From contig JBKBSF010000003.1 in assembly GCA_046291875.1 (NCBI GenBank), positions 179,554-243,553 of the forward strand: DNA of 64,000 nucleotides, read 5' to 3'. The notes under the pieces were generated by a model. It made no database searches and had not been told where the DNA came from. It saw nothing but the letters and a program-made list of their open reading frames with translations. Shown here one piece after another: positions 8,398-16,181 of this stretch. How positions within the stretch are numbered: the stretch's first letter is position 1; every line of letters starts with the position of its first letter. Source of the DNA: SKVR01 sp046291875 (GTDB lineage Bacteria; Bacteroidota; Bacteroidia; Bacteroidales; UBA7960). The position numbers were made by a program, and so were the translations under genes.

Positions 8398-9369
8398 TCA
8401 GGAGTGGGCAAAACTTTTTACCAGCTCATCGAAAGCAGGTTTATCCCAAGTAACCTGCGAAAAAATATCCTGTATATCAGAGGGTACCATTTTCTTATGA
8501 TCCTCTTCCCTGGGTGTGATGAGCACCCCTCCGAAGTCTACCGAAGCCGGGCTGAGCAGGATCTGCTGATTGCCCTCGGCAAAGTATTGCCAGGGGCGGT
8601 GCAATTTGCGTGGAAAGATAAATATTTTCCAGCGATCCTCATCCCAGTTTACCAACATATTCATCATTGGCTCGGGGTCCTGCGGGAGTATCTGATCCAT
8701 AAGATCATAGGCCTGCTCAAACCATTGCAGAAGTGTAGTTTCATCATCTCCTTCCAGTACCAGGCATTGGCGCAGGTAATTGTCAAGGGTCCAGGCAGTG
8801 CAGTTGTTGTGCTGACGAACCTTTGTTTTGGGAAGGGCGGCGAACTCACTGTCAAGGGGCATAAACCCCTTGTTACCTGCCTGAAAATGAAAATGATCGG
8901 GAGCAGAAGCACCACATTTGGGGCCGTTGTAAAACACTTCAAACCCGTGGAGATCCTTTGCCAGGCCAAGCATATCTGCCATGCGACCCCTGATGCGCTG
9001 ATCAATATGCTCGCGATGGGGAATGGTGAGATGATGCGGAAAAATAGGAAACGGATTGACAAGGATCAGGTAGTCGGTTCCAAATTCCACCCATTTCTGC
9101 TGCTGGGGCAAATGGGCCGGGCAAAGGAAACATTTGCGCTCGCTAATGGATTTGGCATCTACCTTAGCGGCAGAAGAATAGATACGTTCGGCATTAAACT
9201 GCACCCCGATTCGCATTCCTCCTTCAAAGGTAAACCAATGTTTTTGCACCTTTTCCAGGCCCTTGTAGTTCTTTTCGGCCAGATCCCAGTGCCGGGTCTG
9301 CTGATCGAGGAGTTCATACACCTGATCCTGCAGATCCCGGCCCTGCGATGATAATTTCTTTTCTTCCAT
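8398..9369 (-). CDS. DUF4922 protein, HIT/GalT-superfamily nucleotidyltransferase or phosphorylase-like
   Basis: 323 residues. The active-site pattern GASAPDHFHFQAG (H159, H161, Q163) matches the H-x-H-x-Q/H motif of the HIT/GalT superfamily. C80 and C83 in KCFLCPAHLP form a CxxC often seen as a metal site in this superfamily. NPFPIFPHHLTIPHREH resembles the beta-strand before the HIT motif. The family acts on nucleoside-sugar or dinucleotide phosphates, so a sugar-1-phosphate/NDP-sugar reaction is plausible. It sits 23 bp after the GT2 gene and 15 bp before the GNAT gene in the same operon. The exact substrate is unknown. Confidence 0.75.
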   Translation of the reverse strand: MEEKKLSSQGRDLQDQVYELLDQQTRHWDLAEKNYKGLEKVQKHWFTFEGGMRIGVQFNAERIYSSAAKVDAKSISERKCFLCPAHLPQQQKWVEFGTDYLILVNPFPIFPHHLTIPHREHIDQRIRGRMADMLGLAKDLHGFEVFYNGPKCGASAPDHFHFQAGNKGFMPLDSEFAALPKTKVRQHNNCTAWTLDNYLRQCLVLEGDDETTLLQWFEQAYDLMDQILPQDPEPMMNMLVNWDEDRWKIFIFPRKLHRPWQYFAEGNQQILLSPASVDFGGVLITPREEDHKKMVPSDIQDIFSQVTWDKPAFDELVKSFAHS

Positions 9370-9392
9370 GGATAACTTTAACAGATAGCTTC

Positions 9393-10862
9393 TTATTTGT
9401 TCTTATTGAGTGCAATACGTGCCCACAACTCTATGGTACGGATGCGGTCTTTGTAAAGGTTATGTGCGTTCATTTTGTTGATATCCAGAGAAGCATCGGT
9501 GTTATCGTCCCAGCGGCGGCACAGATACAATGGCTCATAGATTCGTCCGATCTGGTAGAACCTGGATATATTCAGCCCCAGTGCGTAGTCCTCGCCGTAG
9601 CTCACGTTGGGCACACGGATATCGCGGATTACGGGTGTGTAGAAAGCACGGGGAGCTCCAAGACCGTTGATTCGCAGGGCGTTGTTGCGTCCGTTGTCGG
9701 GGGTCCATTCGCGATGGTCGATAAGGCCGGGAGGAATCTCTTCCAGTTTGAAATTCACCATCTGGTAGCTTCCTACCACCATGGCACAGTTCTGACTGTA
9801 GAAGGCATCCACGATGCGTTGCACCACATTGTCGTCGATATACAGGTCGTCGCTGTCGAGCTGAATGGCAAATTTTCCGCACTGTGCGTGGTAGATCCCT
9901 TCGTTCCAGCAGCCACCAATGCCCAGGTCGTGACGCTGGGGGATAACATGGATCAAACGGCTGTCTTCTGCGGCAAGCTCCTGCAACTTTTCAGTAGTAC
10001 CATCGGTGGAGTGGTTATCAACGATGATCAGGTTGAAATCGAAAGAGGTTTTCTGGCTGAATACGGATCTTACCGCATCTTCGATGGTTTTGATCCGGTT
10101 GCGAACAGGAATGATCACAGAAGCCTCCACGGGAAACTGCTCGTTGCCGAACTTTACCTCCGGGAACTCAGGCTTAAGCCATGCTCCAACATCTTTCAGG
10201 TGCTGGGTGCACGCTTTTTCCATTTCGATCTGCACCTCTCTGTTTTTCGGATCTACGTAATCAAACATCTTTTCGCCCGATTTACGTGTATCTGTTTCCA
10301 TCTCGGTGTAGAGGTATTCGGGCACCCTGAAAAGTTTCTTTTGCTGCGATACTTTCAGGCGCAGATCATACAAACCGGCAAACTTGTACTCCTCGGTCAT
10401 ACGCCAGGCGGCTTTGCCCAGTTCGCTGCTGCTGTAAAGCAACAGTGATCCGAAGTTAAAATCGTCGCGAAGGCTACCTTCCTGGTAATCAATAACAGGC
10501 AGGGGGTTGAGTTTTCCTTCCTTCATCTGGTAATGATCGGCATATACCATTCCCACTCCGGTGTATTCGGCCACCTGCAGCATCCGTTCGAGGGCAAAAT
10601 AGCCCAGCTGCAAGGGAAGATTTTTGGTATAAATCAGGGTGAAGGGAGTTTTGGAAAGCTCCGAAATTTTCTTCACTCCCTTGGTGGATAGCAAACTTTC
10701 GATCTCCGAAAAGCAAGCCTTGGCAGGCATTGTAAGGCCTGTGGGTTGTTCTGTTCCGGTTACAAAGATCTCGGCAATCAAAGGGTTTTGTGCCAGTTCG
10801 TTGAGAGTTGCCTGAAGGTCAGCCGCTTCTCCGGCGGGCAAAAAGCAAGTAATTTTAGTCAT
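9393..10862 (-). CDS. Family 2 glycosyltransferase with a second GT-A-like N-terminal half
   Basis: 489 residues. The C-terminal half (from ~248) is a classic GT2 domain: ASVIIPVRNRIKTIEDAV, NLIIVDNHSTDGT, DLGIGGCWNEG, and the metal-binding QLDSDDLYIDD. The N-terminal half (FLPAGEAADLQATL, GVGMVYADHY) looks like a diverged GT-A fold without an obvious DxD. No membrane segments are seen, so it is probably cytoplasmic. Its start overlaps the stop of the upstream amidase gene by 8 bp, implying translational coupling. Acceptor and donor are unknown. Confidence 0.83.
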   Translation of the reverse strand: MTKITCFLPAGEAADLQATLNELAQNPLIAEIFVTGTEQPTGLTMPAKACFSEIESLLSTKGVKKISELSKTPFTLIYTKNLPLQLGYFALERMLQVAEYTGVGMVYADHYQMKEGKLNPLPVIDYQEGSLRDDFNFGSLLLYSSSELGKAAWRMTEEYKFAGLYDLRLKVSQQKKLFRVPEYLYTEMETDTRKSGEKMFDYVDPKNREVQIEMEKACTQHLKDVGAWLKPEFPEVKFGNEQFPVEASVIIPVRNRIKTIEDAVRSVFSQKTSFDFNLIIVDNHSTDGTTEKLQELAAEDSRLIHVIPQRHDLGIGGCWNEGIYHAQCGKFAIQLDSDDLYIDDNVVQRIVDAFYSQNCAMVVGSYQMVNFKLEEIPPGLIDHREWTPDNGRNNALRINGLGAPRAFYTPVIRDIRVPNVSYGEDYALGLNISRFYQIGRIYEPLYLCRRWDDNTDASLDINKMNAHNLYKDRIRTIELWARIALNKNK

Positions 10863-13800
10863 ACAATTGTTGATTTATGTTCGTTTCCAATAGCTGAATA
10901 ATTTCTTTTACAAAAAAGTCGCGTTGCGCTGGGTCTGAAATACTCTCCAGAGGAAAGCCCAGGGTGAGGATCTTAGCATCCCGGTATCGCCCCAGCACAG
11001 CCGCCCCGATTTGATTGGAGGCATACCTGTAAAGCAGGCGGGCCTGATCGGAAGAAGGCTCAAGCCCGTCAGGGGCTTCAACCGGATAAAGCTCCGGATG
11101 CCATTGCGTATTGAAGGCCAGATCATGGGCCAGCACGTGCCTGGCAGGCTGGGTACGCTGTACCTTTCCACTGTTGCATGCATTGCCGGTGCGCCAGATA
11201 AAACCAAGGGTTTGCGAGGCAAACTCCTGCGCTTGCTTGTCGTTGTGCACCATCATATCGGTGGCGATATGTGCACCCGACAACAACAGATTTCCTCCCG
11301 CATCCAGGTATTTTTGCAATTGCAGCTGCAATGCGGAAGTATACACCCTGAACTCAATACTATCTGAAGAGATCAGAGAGGGTATGCCCATTTGCCTGCC
11401 CATGATGATACTGATGAAGGGGTGTACCTTCGCATCGAAGCTTTCCTTCTCAAAGGCTTCGCGGCTTGTAGACACAAAAGAACGTCCTGCATTTCGCAAA
11501 GATAAACCGTGAAGATACACATTATCGAATGTATTTCCCACCAGTTTCTGCCCTTCACGATCGGCATAGCTGGCACCCCAGCCGGGGCTGTCGTCGTGCA
11601 ACCAGGGAGAACTCCGGTGATAATCGTGCTGCAAACCGGTATAGGCATAGGAGTAACCAGAAGGTATGGCCGGGCCATCCCACCATTTCAAACCTGCCAG
11701 GGAGCCGGTGTCGAAAGTGGCGTGCGCACTGATCCGGGTAAAACCATTTACTACCAGATCGGCTTTCGGGCTTTGGGCATTGAAAGATGCAGCCAGTATT
11801 TCGGAAGGAAAGCTTTCCCCACCCTGGTTCAGAGCGGTTACCCTGAAACTGTACAGGCTGTCATAGTGGGGAAGCTCTATTTCCGAAAAACGATCGAAAA
11901 CGATGGTTCCCTGATCGAAACCACCCCCTTCGGTACGCATATAAAGTTTAAAGTAGTCGGCATGTGCAGAGGGTTCCAGCGGATCGGGGGTTGCATTCCA
12001 GCTTATCCTGATTTTCTTTCCTCCCAGGCTTTCGATCCTCATGCCCGAAGGAGGCAACGGCTGTACTATGGCTTCGCGCTGCTGGTTGGCAGCCACAAAG
12101 CGCAGCATCCCTTTGTAAATGGCCCGGCTTACAGTAAACTGAAATCGGGGATCGAGGCCATACTGCATATCGGTAAGGTTCTGATGGGAAAGCAGCTCCA
12201 GCAACAATGCAGGGGTATTGGGTCGCCAAGCTTCGGAATACTGCCTGTCCCAGAGTGCACGGCGGGTCCATCGGGGGTTGTGCAGGGCACGTATGTCGGC
12301 CACGATCTGATCCTGGATCAGGTCGCTGAGATCGCGGCTGGCCATGCGCGATACGCCATCGGGAAAGACTCCGTTGTCGCGCTGTGCGCTGTAAATAGCA
12401 AGGGTGCCGATCACCGAATCTCCGGGCGTAACCCCTGCATCGGTATGAAAGGCAAAAGACAGATCAATGGGGATGCCCAGCCCCGGGCTACTCCTGTGGG
12501 CCTGGGGTCCAAGCGGAGCCCCCATAAGGTAGTTGACCCATTCGCCCCTCGACATGAAGTCATCGTTGTAGTCGTTCAACCCTTTGTTGAGCCCGTATAC
12601 CAGTGTGTCGGGCATTCCGGCATATTGCAGATAATAGCGGGCGGCTTCCATAAATCGAGGCACACCACTGATCCGGGCATCCGCTGGGGTTGCCATGGTA
12701 GCGGATTGCACATTCTGGCCCTGGTCAGTGGCAGAAAGCTGATTGGCCAGAGCTCCTTGGGCACCGCCGCGGGCAATACTACCCTGCCCTCCTCCAAAAC
12801 GCACAGCATCGGCAGTAACCACACCCTCAGGGAAGTCAGGAGTATACACAACAAGACTGCCGTGCTCGGAGTGTCTGCCGGCTTTGAAAAAGAAGTGCCC
12901 CAGGTATATCCAGGTGCCCCATCCCATTTGCTGGTTCACCTCAAAAGCAGCCTTGCCTCCGGCATAATTCACTTCTACAGGCACCCTGTCGAGGGCTTGA
13001 GGATGGAAGGCCCAGGAAAAATATACAGCATAATATCCATCTTCAGGAATATCAGGAATATACTGAAGCCTGGCCCCCGATCCTGTATGGGTATACATAT
13101 GTGTGCCGGCCACAAAGGGATTGTCACCATCCTCTAATATATCCTGCATGGCAAATCCCCCTTCGCGCTGCATCCATCCGGCTACATCCATTTGACTGAT
13201 CAGTAAGGAATTGGCCGACGAACCGTCATTATCTACAATAACCTCGTGGGTTTGGGTATCTCTTTCGCGGGGCATCAATACATTGGCACCGGCATTTTCA
13301 AGCATCGGAGCAATATACTTAAGAACGTACTCCATGGGGAAAATATCTTCAACGGTGCCAAACAAACGTGCACGTTGCCATTGCCAGCGATCCTGGTTCT
13401 GGTTAAAATAAAAACCGTGGCTGTGCCACAAGGCAATGTGACTTCCGGCAAGGCCGGCATCAAAGACGGGTTGATCCACCCTTTTTACCAGAGGAGCTGT
13501 GTCAGCATGGGTTCTGATACGGTTCTGATCAGGAGCATGATGAGGTTCGCGAAGGGCATTGGGAATATATTCAATTATTGACCTATCTTGCACAAACACC
13601 TCCAGGCCCCAATCTCTGAACCGCCTCCCCAAAAGCTGTTGTATATGGGCCTCAAACCCTTTAATCCAATGGTCTCTCAGGGGTAAATGAGCCACATGTG
13701 GATGAAGGTATACCTTTACAAGTTGGTTGTGTGGTTGAACAATTAGACTGTCCATTTGAATCCGACCCAGGTGGCGCCAAGGTTTTAAGTATTCAGAAAG

Positions 13801-13953
13801 CGGCTCCAATCGCTGTTCGGCAGTGTTTTGCAATCGTTGGTGCCTGCGTGTCAGATCCTGCGCTTTAAGGCTGCTGATACACACAAACAGCAGAATCACT
13901 GTCCAGGACAGCACTCTGAATATCTTGATTGTCAAGCGGCTCTTTTTAAACAT
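10855..13953 (-). CDS. Exported N-acetylmuramoyl-L-alanine amidase with inserted golvesin-like domain and FN3-like domain
   Basis: 1032 residues from the ATG at 13953; an in-frame start 42 bp upstream is possible but adds residues ahead of the signal. MFKKSRLTIKIFRVLSWTVI to SSLKAQ is a signal peptide. The Amidase_3 fold is split: HIALWHSHGFYF (H177/H179) with E202 as likely zinc ligands, then after the insert SFAFHTDAGVTPGDSVIG (third His) and PALLLELLSHQN (catalytic Glu region). The insert (~285-405, DGYYAVYFSWAFHPQAL, GWGTWIYLGHFFF) matches golvesin C-terminal-like domains found in proteins often labelled xanthan lyase. An FN3-like segment (~660-760) and a ~250-residue C-terminal domain follow. 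First gene of the operon. Confidence 0.82.
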   Translation of the reverse strand: MFKKSRLTIKIFRVLSWTVILLFVCISSLKAQDLTRRHQRLQNTAEQRLEPLSEYLKPWRHLGRIQMDSLIVQPHNQLVKVYLHPHVAHLPLRDHWIKGFEAHIQQLLGRRFRDWGLEVFVQDRSIIEYIPNALREPHHAPDQNRIRTHADTAPLVKRVDQPVFDAGLAGSHIALWHSHGFYFNQNQDRWQWQRARLFGTVEDIFPMEYVLKYIAPMLENAGANVLMPRERDTQTHEVIVDNDGSSANSLLISQMDVAGWMQREGGFAMQDILEDGDNPFVAGTHMYTHTGSGARLQYIPDIPEDGYYAVYFSWAFHPQALDRVPVEVNYAGGKAAFEVNQQMGWGTWIYLGHFFFKAGRHSEHGSLVVYTPDFPEGVVTADAVRFGGGQGSIARGGAQGALANQLSATDQGQNVQSATMATPADARISGVPRFMEAARYYLQYAGMPDTLVYGLNKGLNDYNDDFMSRGEWVNYLMGAPLGPQAHRSSPGLGIPIDLSFAFHTDAGVTPGDSVIGTLAIYSAQRDNGVFPDGVSRMASRDLSDLIQDQIVADIRALHNPRWTRRALWDRQYSEAWRPNTPALLLELLSHQNLTDMQYGLDPRFQFTVSRAIYKGMLRFVAANQQREAIVQPLPPSGMRIESLGGKKIRISWNATPDPLEPSAHADYFKLYMRTEGGGFDQGTIVFDRFSEIELPHYDSLYSFRVTALNQGGESFPSEILAASFNAQSPKADLVVNGFTRISAHATFDTGSLAGLKWWDGPAIPSGYSYAYTGLQHDYHRSSPWLHDDSPGWGASYADREGQKLVGNTFDNVYLHGLSLRNAGRSFVSTSREAFEKESFDAKVHPFISIIMGRQMGIPSLISSDSIEFRVYTSALQLQLQKYLDAGGNLLLSGAHIATDMMVHNDKQAQEFASQTLGFIWRTGNACNSGKVQRTQPARHVLAHDLAFNTQWHPELYPVEAPDGLEPSSDQARLLYRYASNQIGAAVLGRYRDAKILTLGFPLESISDPAQRDFFVKEIIQLLETNINQQLYD

Positions 13954-14073
13954 AGAAGATCTGTTTGCGCAGAATGGGTACTTTTCCGGTTTCAAAAGTA
14001 GGAACTCTTTTTAAATTACGGAAAAAAATTGATCGGTTTTTAAATTTAATTATTAACGTTGTTGTTTTATTTT

Positions 14074-14081
14074 TACATTTG
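14074..14081 (+). promoter_or_regulatory. Putative -7 element (TACATTTG) for the murK-murQ-sus transcript
   Basis: Matches TAnnTTTG in the 368-bp divergent intergenic region (13954-14321). Transcription from here would give a leader of ~230 nt containing the repeat element at 14191. No good -33 match was found. The rest of this gap is AT-rich and shows no gene. Confidence 0.4.
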
Positions 14082-14190
14082 CAAGGCAGGATATTTTTTC
14101 AAGGAGGAAGAAAGAGTAGTTTTTACTATAAATAAGCATAGGGCATGGTCCTTCCATTCTGCCCCAAACACTTTAAATACAGAAAGATGA

Positions 14191-14330
14191 AACTTGCATG
14201 AGCACTTTCGGCTCACAAAAAAAAGATGAACCGAAGCTCGACGCAGTCAAAATAGACATGCAAGTTCCCCCGCACAGGCGGGGCAGGCATACGACCAATG
14301 AATCAACTAAATTATTTTCTAATGAAACTT
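14191..14330 (+). repeat. Leader repeat element, copy 1 (AACTTGCATGAGCACT family)
   Basis: AACTTGCATGAGCACT (14191-14206) is followed by a GAGC/GCTC mini-hairpin and AACTTGCATG pairs with CATGCAAGTT at 14257-14266. Next is a CCCCCGC/GCGGGG hairpin (14266-14283). The 22 bp at 14309-14330, spanning the murK start codon, match 60224-60245 with one difference. A related arrangement precedes the SusD gene at 60339. It is likely a REP-like or regulatory element; function unknown. Confidence 0.6.
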
Positions 14331-15170
14331 ATTGCCGACAGCGGATCCACCAAGACTACCTGGCAAATCGTCAGTGAAGACGGAGATCCGATGCTTTGCC
14401 AGACCGCTGGGATCAACCCCTTTTTTCAGCAAAGTTCAGAGATTGTAAAAACCCTGGAGACAGAATTTGATCTTGATAAGAAGCAGATCAGTTCTGTTTT
14501 TTTCTATGGGGCAGGCGTAGCCAACGAACAGAAGCGCCAGGAGTTACGGGTAGCACTGGAGCAATTTTTCCATACCGACCGTATCAGCATTGAGAGCGAT
14601 CTGATGGCAGCAGCCCACAGTTTGTGCCAGAACCAGGAAGGTATTGTTGCCATTATGGGCACCGGATCCAATTCTTGTTACTACAATGGCAAAAGTATCC
14701 TGGCCAATGTATCCCCCCTGGGCTATATCCTGGGCGACGAAGGAAGCGGAGCAGTGCTGGGGCGCAAGCTCATTTCTGATATGCTCAAAAATCAGTTTGA
14801 ACAAAGATTAATTAAACTGTTCTTTGAAACCTACCAGGTAACCCCGGCTGAGATTCTGGAGAATGTATACCGCAAAAGCTTTCCCAACCGCTACCTGGCA
14901 CAGTACACACGTTTTCTGAGTGCCCATATTCATGAAACGGCATTTCAGTATCTTGTGTTTACAAGCTTCAAGGAGTTTTTCCTGCGCAACATCGACCAAT
15001 ACCCGGAGGCTCAGGAGATGCCTGTGCATTTTACCGGTAGTATTGCGTGGCATTTTCGCGATATCCTGAAGGAAGCTGCCGCCGCCAGCGGGTTCAAAAC
15101 AGGGAAAATCGTTGCAGACCCAATGCCTGGCCTGGTTGCTTATCACAGTCAAATCAACACTTTAGTATAA
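14322..15170 (+). CDS. murK: BadF/BadG/BcrA-type ATPase, N-acetylmuramic acid/N-acetylglucosamine kinase (MurK-like)
   Basis: 282 residues from ATG 14322 (MKLIADSGSTKTTWQIV); the longer reading from 14298 adds a short non-conserved leader. The actin/hexokinase-fold phosphate loops are DSGSTKTTW (phosphate 1) and VAIMGTGSNSCYYNG, and YILGDEGSGAVLG matches the adenosine region of BadF-type GlcNAc kinases. Tannerella MurK and clostridial MurK, which phosphorylate MurNAc at C6, belong to this family. The gene is 7 bp upstream of murQ, whose substrate is exactly MurNAc-6-phosphate, so MurNAc kinase activity is strongly suggested. Expected in the cytoplasm. Confidence 0.85.
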   Translation: MKLIADSGSTKTTWQIVSEDGDPMLCQTAGINPFFQQSSEIVKTLETEFDLDKKQISSVFFYGAGVANEQKRQELRVALEQFFHTDRISIESDLMAAAHSLCQNQEGIVAIMGTGSNSCYYNGKSILANVSPLGYILGDEGSGAVLGRKLISDMLKNQFEQRLIKLFFETYQVTPAEILENVYRKSFPNRYLAQYTRFLSAHIHETAFQYLVFTSFKEFFLRNIDQYPEAQEMPVHFTGSIAWHFRDILKEAAAASGFKTGKIVADPMPGLVAYHSQINTLV

Positions 15171-15177
15171 TACTGCT

Positions 15178-16020
15178 ATGACACAAGGAGCACAAAAAGA
15201 TAAATTTCCCCTTAGTATAACAGAGTCGCCTTCCGAGTTTGAGAATCTGGAGAAGATGAGCGTTTCGGAACTGGTGCATGCCATCAACCAGGAAGATGCC
15301 AAGGTACACGAAGCGGTTCGCAGGGCCCTCCCTCAGATTGAGACCCTGGTGGAGCTCATACTGGAACGCATGCAGCAAGGAGGCCGTATTTTTTACCTGG
15401 GAGCCGGTACCAGTGGCCGGTTGGGCGTATTGGATGCCTCAGAACTGCCTCCCACCTTCGGAGTTCCCGACACGCTGGTGATCGGTCTGATTGCAGGGGG
15501 TGATGTGGCCCTGCGCAAAGCAGTGGAAGCGGCTGAAGACGATCCTGAAAAGGCCTGGCAGGAGCTGCGTGAGCGCAATATCAATTCGCTGGATACAGTG
15601 ATCGGCATTGCAGCCTCCGGCTCTACTCCCTATGTGGTAGGAGGCTTGCAGCATGCACGCGAAAACGGAATCCTCACAGGCTGCATTACCTGCAACCCCG
15701 GATCCAGGGTAGCTCAGGTAGCACAATATCCCATTGAAGTGGTAGTGGGGCCTGAGTTTGTAACAGGAAGTACGCGGCTGAAAGCCGGAACCGCCCAGAA
15801 AATGGTGCTCAATATGATCACTACCACCATTATGATCAAAATGGGCCGTGTAAAAGGAAACAAAATGGTGAACATGCAACTCACCAACAAAAAACTGGTG
15901 ATTCGCGGCACACGCATGATCATGGAAGAACTGGGGCTGGAGGAAGAAACCGCAAAAAATCTACTCCTGCTGCACGGTTCGGTTAAAAAGGCATTAGAAG
16001 CATACAGGGAGGCCCAATAA
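15178..16020 (+). CDS. murQ: N-acetylmuramic acid 6-phosphate etherase
   Basis: 280 residues. SIS-fold enzyme with the MurQ signature: ITESPSEFENLEKMSVSELV near the start, YLGAGTSGRLGVLDASELPP at ~75-95, and TGSTRLKAGTAQKMVLNM at ~195-212. It cleaves the lactyl ether of MurNAc-6-P to give GlcNAc-6-P and D-lactate in the cytoplasm. Slightly shorter than the ~300-residue norm but all conserved blocks are present. It is cotranscribed with the kinase and probably with the SusC gene 161 bp downstream. Confidence 0.96.
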   Translation: MTQGAQKDKFPLSITESPSEFENLEKMSVSELVHAINQEDAKVHEAVRRALPQIETLVELILERMQQGGRIFYLGAGTSGRLGVLDASELPPTFGVPDTLVIGLIAGGDVALRKAVEAAEDDPEKAWQELRERNINSLDTVIGIAASGSTPYVVGGLQHARENGILTGCITCNPGSRVAQVAQYPIEVVVGPEFVTGSTRLKAGTAQKMVLNMITTTIMIKMGRVKGNKMVNMQLTNKKLVIRGTRMIMEELGLEEETAKNLLLLHGSVKKALEAYREAQ

Positions 16021-16097
16021 AAAGACCAAACGACTTTTACAATCAACACATATAATTTTGTTAATCGTTAAAATTCTTAGGAACTTTTCTCAAACAC

Positions 16098-16105
16098 TAA
16101 ATTTG
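16098..16105 (+). promoter_or_regulatory. Putative -7 element (TAAATTTG) before susC
   Basis: Matches TAnnTTTG, 76 bp before the SusC ATG. TAATTTTG at 16053-16060 also matches. Either could give internal transcription of the sus genes apart from murKQ. Confidence 0.4.
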
Positions 16106-16181
16106 CAGTACATTTAACTAAGAAAACCAGCAAAACTTATCACCTTTTTCCAACAACTGTCTTTACTAAATTGTAACCAAA

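Noticed and set aside
9348..10448. 366-codon plus-strand open frame
   Set aside because: Antisense to the GT2 gene; no domain, whereas GT2 motifs are clear on the minus strand.
11509..13137. 542-codon plus-strand open frame
   Set aside because: Lies wholly antisense to the amidase gene; the minus frame has a signal peptide and amidase/golvesin motifs, while this one has no recognisable domain.
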